A DNA stretch of 64,000 nucleotides from positions 2,728,001-2,792,000 of the forward strand of contig NZ_JAAOYM010000001.1 in NCBI RefSeq assembly GCF_011761185.1. The letters run 5' to 3'. A program made the translations under genes and the position numbers. Shown in pieces: positions 51,363 to 60,562 of this stretch. Below the pieces are notes generated by a model. That model did no database searches. It had not been told where the DNA came from and worked only from the letters and a program-made list of their open reading frames with translations. The DNA comes from Saccharomonospora amisosensis (GTDB taxonomy: Bacteria > Actinomycetota > Actinomycetes > Mycobacteriales > Pseudonocardiaceae). Numbering within the stretch: the first letter of the stretch is position 1; every line of letters starts with the position of its first letter.

Positions 51363-51403
51363 GTGGTGGGCGTTCGACGGTGTCGCCGCCGAACGCCCAC
51401 CAC
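51363..51403. terminator. Bidirectional hairpin terminator
   Basis: A perfect 14-bp inverted repeat (GTGGTGGGCGTTCG at 51363-51376 and its complement at 51390-51403) with a 13-nt loop, between the convergent thioesterase and secreted-protein genes. Confidence 0.8.
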
Positions 51404-51447
51404 ACTGTGGCCGCGCCGTCACTCACCCACCGATGTCGGCACCGCCC

Positions 51448-53610
51448 TCACTTGCCGACGTCGGATCGTGCCGCCGCGCTCACGATGCGGCCACGATCGC
51501 CGTCCGTGATGATGCCCGCCGCCACCAGCTCGCGGGTCAACGCCTGGACGTGATCGACGAACTCGCCGTGGTTGGCGTACTCGGCGTCCTCGGCGATCAG
51601 ATCGTTGATGGTGCACCCGTTGCCGGTGTCGACGTTGGCGACGCCGGTGTCGTAGTCGCCGATCGTCACCGTCGGCCGCTCGTCGGAATCGGGGCAGGCA
51701 TCCGTGGGATCGACGACGACGATGAAGGACACCGCTCCTTCCGCGGTGTTCTCCGCGTTGTCAGTGGCCCGGTACCGGACCGTGTGCTCCCCGGGCCGGT
51801 CCACCGTCACAGGTCCCTCGTACAGCCGGAACTCGCCTTCGTCGACGGCGTACTCGACGGCGGCGATGCCCGACCTGGCGTCGGTCGCCGAGATCGTCAC
51901 CGTCGCCGAACCCACGTAGTCGCCCCGCTCGTCGGTCTCGCCATTCACCTCGGCCGACACCTCAGGCGGCGTCGTGTCTCCCGGGTCGGCTTCGACCACG
52001 GTGAACGCCACCGAACCAACTTCGGAGGTGTTGCCCGCGTTGTCGCCGGCGCGGTAGCGCACCGTGTGCTCGCCTGCCTGGTTCACCACGATCGGCTGGG
52101 TGTACTCGGTGAAACCCTCGCCGTCGAGGGCGTACTCGACGGCGGCGATGCCCGACCTGGCGTCGGTCGCCGAGATCGTCACCGTCGCCGAACCCACGTA
52201 GTTACCCTGCCCGTCGGTCTCGCCATTCACCTCGGCCGAGACCTCGGGCGCCGTGGTGTCGTCCGGCGGCGGTTCCACCACGGCGAACGAGACCGAGCCG
52301 GGCTGCGAGGTGTTGCCCGCGGTGTCCGTCGCCCGGTACCGCACCGTGTACTCCCCCGGCCGGTCGAAGGTGACCGGTGTGGTGTAGGCCTGGAACGCAC
52401 CCGCACCGATCGCGTACTCGACACTATCTACTTCGGACTCAGCGTCCTGCGCGGCAAGCGTCACCGTCGCGGAACCGAGATAGTTGCCGCCCGCGTCCTG
52501 CTCTCCCGCGACCTCGGCGATCACCCGTGGCGGTGTGGTGTCGCCCGGCTCAGGCGGTACCACGGTGAACGACACCGAACCCGCCTGGGAGGCGTTACCC
52601 GCGTTGTCAGTGGCCCGATACCGCACGATGTGCTCACCCACAGTGTCCACGACCACCGGAGCCGAGTAGGTCCGGAAGCCGCCACCGTCCAGTTCGTACT
52701 CCACCGATGCCACGCCGGAACCGGTGTCGTTGGCCGCTACCGTCACCGTCGCCGAACCCACGTAGCCGCCCTGCCCGTCGGTCTGTCCGCCCACCTCGGC
52801 CGACACCTCGGGCGGCGTCGTGTCTCCCGGGTCCGGCTCCACAACACTGAACTGCACCGACCCGGTCGGCGATGTGTTGCCTGCGTTGTCCGTGGCCCGG
52901 TACTGCACGGAATGGTCACCGACGCGGTCCACCGTCACCGGACCGGTGTAGGGCTGAAATCCCGTGTCGTCGATCTCGTACTCCACCGACGCCACGCCGG
53001 AACCGGCGTCGGTCGCGGTCACGGCCACGGTCGCCGAACCGAGGTAGTTTCCCTGGTCGTCGGTCTGGCCGGTCACCTCGGCCGACACCTCGGGAGCCGT
53101 GGTGTCCGAGCCATCGCCGGTGACCACGAGGACACCGGTCATCTGACCGTGCCCCGGCATGTCGCAGTAGTAGCGGTATTCGCCTGGTGAGAGGTTGACG
53201 TTCACCTCGTACCTGCCCTCGTTGGCGTCGAAGGGGCTGGCGAGGATGTTGACGTCGACGTCGTGGTTGTAGCCCGGTGTCGAGGTGTCGAATGTCAGCG
53301 TGTGCGGCAGGCCGGTGGTGTTCCCGGTCGCCGTGCTGTTCTCGAACACGATTGTCGCCGCCCCCGCCGTCGCCGTGCTCGGCGCGGAGGCGTAGGAGGT
53401 GATGCTGTCGTTGGCCGTCCAGGTCAGTACCTGTGCCAGAGCGGTCTCGGCCGCAGGCTCCGGCGTCCGCTGTGCCGCCGACGCGGGCGCCAGCCACAAC
53501 GTCGCCACCAGTAGTCCCAGTATCGCCACGGCGAACCGGCCCGCCGCGGCGCGAAGGCGCGCGATCGGCCCGGGTTTTCGTGGTGTGGCGGAAGGTAATC
53601 GTGAATACAT
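51448..53610 (-). CDS. Secreted cupredoxin with five Ig-like repeats and a C-terminal module
   Basis: 720 residues. Signal peptide at residues 1-46 (FAVAILGLLVATLWLAPASA). Residues about 50-165 are a plastocyanin-like domain with type 1 copper ligands in LPHTLTFD and YYCDMPGHGQM. Five repeats of about 94 residues follow, each opening DTTxPEVSAEV and ending VRYRATDNAGNTS-like (OmpL47/Big-type). The last 80 residues repeat a module of the next protein, with two Cys (DACPDSDE; NGCTINDL). It may pass electrons to the laccase upstream. The ATG at 53610 lacks a strong ribosome-binding site. It follows its neighbour after a strong terminator, so it probably has its own promoter. Confidence 0.87.
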   Translation of the reverse strand: MYSRLPSATPRKPGPIARLRAAAGRFAVAILGLLVATLWLAPASAAQRTPEPAAETALAQVLTWTANDSITSYASAPSTATAGAATIVFENSTATGNTTGLPHTLTFDTSTPGYNHDVDVNILASPFDANEGRYEVNVNLSPGEYRYYCDMPGHGQMTGVLVVTGDGSDTTAPEVSAEVTGQTDDQGNYLGSATVAVTATDAGSGVASVEYEIDDTGFQPYTGPVTVDRVGDHSVQYRATDNAGNTSPTGSVQFSVVEPDPGDTTPPEVSAEVGGQTDGQGGYVGSATVTVAANDTGSGVASVEYELDGGGFRTYSAPVVVDTVGEHIVRYRATDNAGNASQAGSVSFTVVPPEPGDTTPPRVIAEVAGEQDAGGNYLGSATVTLAAQDAESEVDSVEYAIGAGAFQAYTTPVTFDRPGEYTVRYRATDTAGNTSQPGSVSFAVVEPPPDDTTAPEVSAEVNGETDGQGNYVGSATVTISATDARSGIAAVEYALDGEGFTEYTQPIVVNQAGEHTVRYRAGDNAGNTSEVGSVAFTVVEADPGDTTPPEVSAEVNGETDERGDYVGSATVTISATDARSGIAAVEYAVDEGEFRLYEGPVTVDRPGEHTVRYRATDNAENTAEGAVSFIVVVDPTDACPDSDERPTVTIGDYDTGVANVDTGNGCTINDLIAEDAEYANHGEFVDHVQALTRELVAAGIITDGDRGRIVSAAARSDVGK

Positions 53611-53633
53611 CGAAGTGCCGCACCTCTCGTGCT

Positions 53634-53651
53634 CCCGGCGCACGCGCCGGG
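53634..53651. promoter_or_regulatory. Palindrome upstream of the cupredoxin gene
   Basis: CCCGGCGC-AC-GCGCCGGG, a perfect 8-bp dyad 23 bp upstream of the cupredoxin start. It could be an operator or a leader hairpin. Confidence 0.4.
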
Positions 53652-53665
53652 TAGTGGGGTTGGGG

Positions 53666-53706
53666 AGCCTGCCGGCGCGGGTGGCGACCACCCGCGCCGG
53701 CAGGCT
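53666..53706 (-). terminator. Strong intrinsic terminator
   Basis: A perfect 19-bp stem (AGCCTGCCGGCGCGGGTGG at 53666-53684, complement at 53688-53706) with a 3-nt loop, starting 7 bp after the stop of the PQQ-dehydrogenase gene. It separates that gene from the cupredoxin gene. Confidence 0.85.
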
Positions 53707-53713
53707 TGCTCGG

Positions 53714-56700
53714 TTACAGCGGCCGTACCCGGATGTTGCGGAACTCGATCAGGTCGCTGTCGCCGTGGTTCTGCAACCCGATGAAGCCACTGCCGAACTG
53801 GCGCAGGTCCGTCGGCGGGTCACCCGCCCGCGAGGACTCCTTGCCCGGCGTGTTGTCGAACTCGTTGATCACCACTCCGTTGCGGATGATCGTGTAGTGC
53901 TGCCCGACAACCCTGATCTCGTAGTCGTTCCACTCCTGTTTCGGGGTGACCCCGGCCCGGTCGAGAGCCACCGGATCGAAGTTGTAGATCGACCCGGTCT
54001 TCTGCGGTTCGCCCGGCGCACCATCGTATATCTGCACCTCTTGTCCACAGTAGATCGCGACCCAGGCGTGGGAGTTCCTCGCCGCTCCCGTGTTCGCGCA
54101 TTCGGGCCGCTGCTCCTGCGGAGTCCTCGGGTCCGGGAACCGGACGAACACGCCGCTGTTGGCCCTGTGGTCCTGCGGTGACACGTCACGGAACCGTAGC
54201 TTCAGCGAGAAGTCGCCGTACTCCTTCGCCGCGTACCACAACATGCCGAGCCCTCCGGAGCTGCGGATGGAGCCGTCCGGCTGCAGCCGGAAGTTTCCGC
54301 TGGGAGCCTGCTGCCAGCTCTGCAACGACTCGGCCGTACCGTTGAAGATCGGCTCGTATCCGGTGTCCGACTTCTTGCCGATGCCGGACTTCGCCGCGGC
54401 ACCGGTAAGGGCGGCGGACTCCCTTCCGGTAAGCACACCGTCCTTCTTCAGCCTGTCGACGACCTCACTGACGTGGCTGACGAAGTCACCGTGGTTGCGC
54501 CAGGTGCTCTCGTCGTCGATGAGGTCGTTCACCGTGCAACCGCCCGCGACGTCATGGTTGGTCACGCCGGTGTCGGTGTCACGCAGCCACACCGTCGACC
54601 GGTCGTCCGGAACCGAGCACCCCACGTCGACCTTGACGGTCGTCGTGGCCTTCTCACCGTCGGCGTAGGTCACGGTGAGCTTCGCGGTGTAGGTGCCGAT
54701 CCAGTCGTAGGCGTGCACCGGGTTGGCCTCGTCGGAGGTGGTTCCGTCGCCGAAGTCCCAGTGGTAGGAAACCCCGCCGGACCGCTCTCCGGTGAAGGCC
54801 ATCGTCAGCGGCTTGTTCTGCAACTCGGTCACCGACGCGGTGGGCTTCGGCGTCGGCTCGCCGCCGTTGTAGGTGATACGGATCAGCTTCTGGTTGTCGT
54901 GCAGGCTGAAGAAGCCGCCCGCGTAGTCCAGCAGGTACAGCGCACCGTCCGGGCCGAACTTCGCGTCCATCCAGCTCTGCAGCTGCTCGTTGCCGCCGCC
55001 AGAGCGAATGATCTCGCGCAGGTCCTCGGCGAACAGTGGCGGGGCCTGCTCGGTGATCCGTTGCGGGTCCACCGTCACCGCGACCCGGTTGTTCGGGTTG
55101 CACTCGTCACCGATGAACCACTTGTTGTCCCAGTAGGCGGGCCATGCGACCGCGCTTTCGGCCGCTACCTGCGAACGGTGGTAGGTCGGACCGTCCATGA
55201 TGGCCTGGCAACCACCGGTGAGGTACGGCTGGGTGTAGGTCGCGTCCTCCTCGTTGTAGGTCGGGATTCCGCTGCCGTCGGCGCGCTCGGGGAATACCGG
55301 GCCGCCGCCCTGCGGCGAGTACCAGATCATGTTGTCGCGGGCGGGCGGGATGTCGACCAGCCCGGTGTTGCGTGGCGAGTTGTTCTTCAGATTGTCGCAG
55401 TCGTACCAGCCGGTCAGGATCTCGGCGTCGGTGTTGCTGCGGTCGCGGTAGGGTTGCCGGTCGCCCATGCAGTACGGCCAGCCCTGGTTGCCCGCCGAGG
55501 TGATGATGGTCGCCGTCTCGTACTTCGCCGGGCCCAGCTCCGGGCTGGGCGCGCCCGCGTCCGGACCGACCCATGCCGCTGTCAGCCAGTCGTTGACCTT
55601 GTCGTAGGCGAGCCGCGAGATGTTGCGTACACCCATGACGTAGATCTCCGGCCTGGTCTTGTCACCGGGGTCCTCCGCCTCCGGGAACAGGTTGCCTTCC
55701 GGGATGGTGTAGGTCCCGTCGTCCTCCGGGTGAATCCGCAGGATCTTTCCGTTCAGGTCGTTGGTGTTTCCGGACGTGCGCCGCGCGTCCTGGAACGACA
55801 CTCCCTTGTAGTCCTTGGTCCAGTTGTTTCCGGAGTAGCCGCTGGACCCCTGTGAGGAGTTGCTGTCACCCACTCCGATGTAGAGGTTTCCTTCGTTGTC
55901 GAATGCCATCCCGCCGCCCGCGTGGCAGCAGCTGTGGATCTGGGTGTCCCACCGCAGCAGGTCCTTGCGGGAGCCGAGGTCGAGCGTGCCGGTGCGCGCG
56001 TCGTAGGTGAAGCGCGACACCGTTCGCTGGCCGATGCGGTTGTCGGTGTCGATGGAGTCGTGCGGCATCCAGTAGACGTACATCCAGCCGTTGTCCGCGA
56101 AGTCGGGGTCGAGCGTGATGCCCAGCAGGCCTTCCTCGCTCTTGATCAGCTCGTCACCGCTGCCGCGGTTGCCGAACACCTCCAGCGTGGTCACCAGCTT
56201 GACCTGCTTGCTCCTGGGGTCCCACTGGTGAATGGTGCCGCAGCCGAGGCCGACGTCGGGGTTGTCCCAGCTCGGGATCGGACCACTGGGGCACGCGGCC
56301 TTGCCGACGTAGAAGACCGTCCCGTCGTCGGCGATGGTCAGCCCGTGCGGCTCGCCGATCTGGTCGAGCTGACCCGGCTGGTTCTTGCCAGTCAACCGCT
56401 CGATCTTGTAGTTCGAGGCGATGGTGGCCTGGCAGTCGCCGCGTACCAGTCCGGTGGTCCACTTCAGAGCGCCGAGCAGGTGATCGAGAAACTTCTGCTC
56501 GCCGTAGCCTGCCTCGGTCCCGCCCATTCCGGTGTAGAACGAACGGCCGCCGTCGAAGTCGCGGCACCACGAGACGGGGTGGAAGGCCCCGTTGCCGTTG
56601 TTGCCGGGGTCGTAGGTGTGCTCCTGCACCTGCGCGACGGTGTGCACCTCGCCGATCGGATTGGTGTCCCAGTTCAGCCACTTGTCGGTGCGGGTCCAGG

Positions 56701-57712
56701 TGAGTGGCAGCCCGTCGTTGGCGGGGTGCTGCCGGTCGGTCACGCTCACGACCGCTTCCTGCGGCCGTGGCGGGGGCGGTGGTGCCGCGTCCGGGGTGAA
56801 CAGCTCGAGCTCGGCGAGCTGCACCAACGGTTCTCCGCCGTTCGCCTTCACCTCGAACCGGAAGTACTGGTAGGCCTCGGTGTTGTCGATGTCGAACTGT
56901 CTGGTCTGGAACCGATCGGGGAAGTTCTGCCCGGTTCGGCTGTCCAGCTCGGTCCAGCTCTGCCCGTCGGCGGAGGCACTCAGCGTCCAGTCCTTCGGGT
57001 CACGGCCGGGGAAGTCGTTGGCCGAGGTGAGCGCGTAACGGGAAACCGCCGCGGGCTCCGCCAGCTTCATGGTGACCCAGCCGGTCGGCTCGAACGTCAA
57101 CCACTTGGTGTTGACCTTACCGTCGACGAGCTTTTCCTTGGTCTCGTTCGGCGGGTTGTCGCCGCTGGCGTCGATCTCGACGACTTCCTCGGGGAGGGCG
57201 CGGGCACCGGCGGGGCGAGCACCGATGAGTCCGGTGAACCAGTCGGAGCGGGCCTGCGCCTTGGCGGCCTCCCGGACGCCGAGGAACCCGCCGCCGCCCT
57301 GCACATGGCTTCGCAGCGCCGCTTCCTGTGCCGCGTTCAACTCGGCCCCCTCCGAGGAGAGGAACACGACACCGCGGTAACGGCGCAGGTTGTCCGGGGT
57401 GAACACGCCTGGGTCGACGGCCTCGTCGACGTTGATCCCGGCACTGCCCGCGAGGCGTTCGATCGCGTCGGCCGCCTTGCCGACCGGGTCGGTCTGCTCG
57501 GCGGCAGGTCCGTGGAACAGCAGTACGTTCACGCCGCCACCGGCATCCTGCTCTGCCGAGGGCTCCGGCTGCTGTGCCGACACGCCGGTGGCGGGGATGG
57601 TGGCCAGCCCGAGCGTGAGCACCGTTGTGGCCAGCATGGCAATGGTGTGCCGTAACGGTTTCGGGCCCGCCCGCCCGTCACGGGGTAGAGCTGATGATCC
57701 TCTTCGACTCAT
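53714..57712 (-). CDS. Secreted multidomain ThuA / PQQ-type sugar dehydrogenase / PKD / DUF1080 protein
   Basis: 1332 residues. A signal peptide (ends about 46) is followed by a ThuA-like domain (VNVLLFHGPAAEQTDPVG) interrupted by an F5/8-type discoidin domain (about 175-310). Next come a soluble PQQ-glucose-dehydrogenase-like propeller (about 440-960: IHSCCHAGGGMAFDNEGNL, QGWPYCMGD), a PKD domain (YHWDFGDGTTSDEANPVHAY), an 80-residue module also found in the neighbouring cupredoxin protein, and a C-terminal DUF1080 (3-keto-disaccharide hydrolase) domain (SGVFVRFPDP). It probably binds and oxidises polymeric or oligomeric sugars outside the cell. The ATG has AAGGAG upstream; the laccase gene is 35 bp ahead in the same direction. 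Confidence 0.9.
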   Translation of the reverse strand: MSRRGSSALPRDGRAGPKPLRHTIAMLATTVLTLGLATIPATGVSAQQPEPSAEQDAGGGVNVLLFHGPAAEQTDPVGKAADAIERLAGSAGINVDEAVDPGVFTPDNLRRYRGVVFLSSEGAELNAAQEAALRSHVQGGGGFLGVREAAKAQARSDWFTGLIGARPAGARALPEEVVEIDASGDNPPNETKEKLVDGKVNTKWLTFEPTGWVTMKLAEPAAVSRYALTSANDFPGRDPKDWTLSASADGQSWTELDSRTGQNFPDRFQTRQFDIDNTEAYQYFRFEVKANGGEPLVQLAELELFTPDAAPPPPPRPQEAVVSVTDRQHPANDGLPLTWTRTDKWLNWDTNPIGEVHTVAQVQEHTYDPGNNGNGAFHPVSWCRDFDGGRSFYTGMGGTEAGYGEQKFLDHLLGALKWTTGLVRGDCQATIASNYKIERLTGKNQPGQLDQIGEPHGLTIADDGTVFYVGKAACPSGPIPSWDNPDVGLGCGTIHQWDPRSKQVKLVTTLEVFGNRGSGDELIKSEEGLLGITLDPDFADNGWMYVYWMPHDSIDTDNRIGQRTVSRFTYDARTGTLDLGSRKDLLRWDTQIHSCCHAGGGMAFDNEGNLYIGVGDSNSSQGSSGYSGNNWTKDYKGVSFQDARRTSGNTNDLNGKILRIHPEDDGTYTIPEGNLFPEAEDPGDKTRPEIYVMGVRNISRLAYDKVNDWLTAAWVGPDAGAPSPELGPAKYETATIITSAGNQGWPYCMGDRQPYRDRSNTDAEILTGWYDCDNLKNNSPRNTGLVDIPPARDNMIWYSPQGGGPVFPERADGSGIPTYNEEDATYTQPYLTGGCQAIMDGPTYHRSQVAAESAVAWPAYWDNKWFIGDECNPNNRVAVTVDPQRITEQAPPLFAEDLREIIRSGGGNEQLQSWMDAKFGPDGALYLLDYAGGFFSLHDNQKLIRITYNGGEPTPKPTASVTELQNKPLTMAFTGERSGGVSYHWDFGDGTTSDEANPVHAYDWIGTYTAKLTVTYADGEKATTTVKVDVGCSVPDDRSTVWLRDTDTGVTNHDVAGGCTVNDLIDDESTWRNHGDFVSHVSEVVDRLKKDGVLTGRESAALTGAAAKSGIGKKSDTGYEPIFNGTAESLQSWQQAPSGNFRLQPDGSIRSSGGLGMLWYAAKEYGDFSLKLRFRDVSPQDHRANSGVFVRFPDPRTPQEQRPECANTGAARNSHAWVAIYCGQEVQIYDGAPGEPQKTGSIYNFDPVALDRAGVTPKQEWNDYEIRVVGQHYTIIRNGVVINEFDNTPGKESSRAGDPPTDLRQFGSGFIGLQNHGDSDLIEFRNIRVRPL

Positions 57713-57747
57713 CCCTACTCCTTAATCGAGGTTTTCGCGTGCCGGGC

Positions 57748-58758
57748 CTACTGATCGCCGTGCCGGTGGTAGCGGTCGAGCGCCTTCTGGGCGCCGTCGG
57801 GCATGCTGCCGTCGGCATTGCGGACCAGGAACACACCTGCCATCCCGCCGTCGGAGTGAAACTGCACGTGGCAGTGGTACATCCAGGCGCCGGGGCCGAC
57901 ACCCTCGCCCGCGATGACCTGGAAACCGAAGGAGTCACCGGGGTTGAGGTCGCGATTGTCGATCACCCGGCTCGGGTCGTTGGGTCCCTCCAGGTAACCG
58001 GTGCGGTTGTCCGCCCAGCGATGGGCGTGCAGGTGGAAGGTGTGGAAGTTGTTGCCGTGCCCGATCGCGATGAACTCAACGCGCTCGCCGAGGTTGGCCT
58101 CGAGCACGGGCACGTCGGGCGCGACCCGGTTGTTGATGGTCATGTCGTTGAACACGACGGTGTACTGCCGGTCGGGCAGGATGTCGCCCTTGCGCCGGAC
58201 GACGAGTGCGCCGTACAGCCCCTTGCGCAGCCCCTCCGTGCCGTGGTCGCCGCCCATGGCGTGGTCGTGGTAGTGCCAGTAGCCTGCGCTGCCGGGCAGC
58301 CACAAGCTGCCCGGCCCCTTGGCGGGCGCGCGGGTACGCCAGACGTAGGTGCGGGTCTCGCCGGGTTCGTTGAAGGAACCGTTGAGTGGGCTGCCGTCGG
58401 AGTCGACGCTGTAGTCCACACCGTGCGGATGGATCGAAAGCCGGCTGTCCGTGTTGTTCACCAACTCGATCTCGAGGGTGTCGCCCTCCCAGATCTCCAG
58501 CACCGGACCGGGCACACTCGCCTCGTCCGGCGAGAGGCCGTAGCCGATGAGGCCGTCCGGCAGCGGTTGGGCGTACATGGTGACGCGCCTCGTCCGGCCG
58601 CCCACGGTGTTCGCGGACTCAGCGGCGAGAGCCAAGGGCATACCGCCCGCTGCCGTCACCACGACCGGCGTGGCGACGCCAACGGCCGCGCCCGCCAACA
58701 TCGAGCGCCGCGAGACCTTCCGTCCGAGCAATGTCGTGCGAGCGTGCTGCTGCCTCAT
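57748..58758 (-). CDS. Two-domain multicopper oxidase (small laccase type), Tat-exported
   Basis: 336 residues. Twin-arginine signal [19 protein letters not shown] at the N-terminus. All four copper motifs are present: [29 protein letters not shown] and [12 protein letters not shown]. The length and the motif spacing fit the bacterial two-domain (trimeric) laccases. It would oxidise phenols or accept electrons from protein donors and reduce O2 to water outside the cell. The ATG at 58758 has GGAGAG upstream. It heads the operon containing the PQQ-type dehydrogenase. Confidence 0.93.
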   Translation of the reverse strand: MRQQHARTTLLGRKVSRRSMLAGAAVGVATPVVVTAAGGMPLALAAESANTVGGRTRRVTMYAQPLPDGLIGYGLSPDEASVPGPVLEIWEGDTLEIELVNNTDSRLSIHPHGVDYSVDSDGSPLNGSFNEPGETRTYVWRTRAPAKGPGSLWLPGSAGYWHYHDHAMGGDHGTEGLRKGLYGALVVRRKGDILPDRQYTVVFNDMTINNRVAPDVPVLEANLGERVEFIAIGHGNNFHTFHLHAHRWADNRTGYLEGPNDPSRVIDNRDLNPGDSFGFQVIAGEGVGPGAWMYHCHVQFHSDGGMAGVFLVRNADGSMPDGAQKALDRYHRHGDQ

Positions 58759-58977
58759 GGCTCTCCGTTCGCTGGACGGGCAAGGGTTCAAGCCGCCGCG
58801 TGCGGCAACCCGGCCGCTGAAGGCCGCGCCGAGCCGGACTCCGAGGCGTCACGTGGGAGCGCGGCCCCGCGTATCGCTCCCGCTCTGAGGTCCGGTTCAC
58901 CGCTACCCGCCTTCCGCGCCGAAGGATTCCGCCGGGATGCCTACCCACTTCCGATGTCCATGGTTATATCTAAGATT

Positions 58978-59013
58978 GTCATCGTCTAACTTATGATGAC
59001 TTTCGACATAAGT
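58978..59013. promoter_or_regulatory. Overlapping dyads upstream of the laccase gene
   Basis: Two interleaved inverted repeats: GTCATC (58978) with GATGAC (58995), and ACTTATG (58989) with CATAAGT (59007), each with an 11-nt spacer. The block is AT-rich. On the minus strand, TATAAC just downstream (58961-58966) could be the -10 of the laccase operon. The rest of the 391-bp gap shows no gene. Confidence 0.55.
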
Positions 59014-59149
59014 GGATCCGGCGAACGGAGTAAGTCTCGCCGCTGTTCTGTCTCCTACCGGCGAGCCCGGACAAGGCTGTGGCCGCGGCGGCGACTGCCA
59101 CCACGGCCACGAGTCAGACCACGAGTCAGGCCACGATCTCCGACGCTGC

Positions 59150-59644
59150 TCAGAGCCTTGCCGTCGCGCGGACGTCCAGGTTGACGAACCGTGCCTCACC
59201 GTCGCAGAGCTTGCCCAACCGCTCGGCGAACCGGGCCGTCGCGGGGTGAGCGGAGTTCGTCATCGCCTCGGCGTAGCCCGGGAACTCGACGATCTCCAGG
59301 TAGGTGTTCGGCCGGTCGCGGTCGGCCGCCAGCAGCGCCCACCGGGCGGTGCGGTCCGCCCCGATGGCTTCGGCCCACTCCGCGGTCAGCGTCTCCACCT
59401 CGTCGATTCGCTCGGTGCTGAACTCGATCAACTGGATGAACGCGCCGGGCTCGGTGTCCGCGACCGGCTCGTCCCGCAGTCCGGCTCGCAGGCTCTCGCG
59501 CAACTGCGCGTCGTCGGTGTGTCCATGCACATCCACGGCGTGCAGCACGGCGGCTCGCATGAGTTCGTCCGCTTCCCCGCTCATCGCCAGCGTGCACCCC
59601 GCGACACTGGGCGTCTCCCGACAGTCAACATATTTTCTGGTCAT
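59150..59644 (-). CDS. DUF1059 protein with a dimeric alpha/beta-barrel domain
   Basis: 164 residues. Residues 1-60 are DUF1059 (TRKYVDCRETPSVAGCTLAM, AAVLHAVDVHG). The rest resembles an antibiotic-monooxygenase/ABM-like ferredoxin fold (FIQLIEFSTERIDEVETL; NTYLEIVEFPGYAEAM). Function unknown. The ATG has GGGAGGT upstream; the frame is open beyond it, but into the LuxR promoter. Divergent from LuxR. Confidence 0.85.
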   Translation of the reverse strand: MTRKYVDCRETPSVAGCTLAMSGEADELMRAAVLHAVDVHGHTDDAQLRESLRAGLRDEPVADTEPGAFIQLIEFSTERIDEVETLTAEWAEAIGADRTARWALLAADRDRPNTYLEIVEFPGYAEAMTNSAHPATARFAERLGKLCDGEARFVNLDVRATARL

Positions 59645-59744
59645 TTCGACCTCCCTTTCTGCGAAGGTGTCAACCTTGACTTCAGCACCGGGAAGTAGGA
59701 GCGTCGATACGTAGATCACGCATCTATCGCACGAAGAACACGTC

Positions 59745-60479
59745 ATGCACATTCCGCTGAACACCGTGCGGCGCTGCGTAGCCGTTGTGGACGCGCTGGC
59801 CGACCTGACCGAGCCCGCGCGGTTCGCCCAGGTCGCACTGCCGGAGCTAGCCCGGCTGATCCCGTGCGATGTGTTGACCTACAACGAGATTGACCTTTCG
59901 GCGATGATGGTCAGTTATGCGGATCTGTTCCACGCGGCGAGCGCGGCCGCGAATCCGGCCGTGCTCGATACGTTCGACGAAGAATCGCTGCTCGACCGTT
60001 TCGCGGTAGCCGATGACACCGAGGCCCTAAGGATTCGCGATGTCGTCGGCCGCGCGGAATTCCATCAACCCGACGTCCATAGAAGAATCTGGCGAACCGT
60101 TCTGATGGGGCACAGACTCGCCTGCACGGTCGGTCCTTCCGGAAAGCTCGTCGTGGGTATCGCCTTCAACCGCGTCGAGGTGCCCTTCGCCGACACGGAA
60201 CGTGCGGCGCTGGCGTTGCTGCGCGCCCCCATGGCCTCGGCCCTGCACCGTGCCGGAGAACGCAGGGAAGCCACCGCGTCCCCGGCCGCCGGGCCGGACC
60301 TGAGCGCACGCGAGCGCCAGGTGCTGGACCTGGTCGCCGCTGGCAGGACCAACGCGGCGATCGCCCGCGCGCTCGCCGTCAGCGCGCGCACCGTGGAAAA
60401 GCACCTCGAGCACATCTACCGCAAGCTCCAGGTCGCCGATCGCGCGGCAGCGGTCGCGGTCACGCACGCCATGCGCTGA
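59745..60479 (+). CDS. LuxR-family transcriptional regulator
   Basis: 244 residues. The C-terminal LuxR helix-turn-helix is complete: LSARERQVLDLVAAGRTNAA and ARTVEKHLEHIYRKLQV. The N-terminal 170 residues form a GAF-like sensory part without a recognised ligand motif. It is divergent from the DUF1059 gene (100 bp between starts), the likely target, and may also affect the downstream MFS gene. Confidence 0.92.
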   Translation: MHIPLNTVRRCVAVVDALADLTEPARFAQVALPELARLIPCDVLTYNEIDLSAMMVSYADLFHAASAAANPAVLDTFDEESLLDRFAVADDTEALRIRDVVGRAEFHQPDVHRRIWRTVLMGHRLACTVGPSGKLVVGIAFNRVEVPFADTERAALALLRAPMASALHRAGERREATASPAAGPDLSARERQVLDLVAAGRTNAAIARALAVSARTVEKHLEHIYRKLQVADRAAAVAVTHAMR

Positions 60480-60562
60480 CCATCCCGGACGATCACAGCT
60501 GCCGTAGCAGCCCAGTCGGTCGACAGATTCGCCCGCACCGGCCGGTTCGTAGCGTCGCGGCC

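Noticed and set aside
51349-53190. 613-codon plus-strand frame
   Set aside because: Antisense to the Ig-like repeats; its internal periodicity mirrors theirs.
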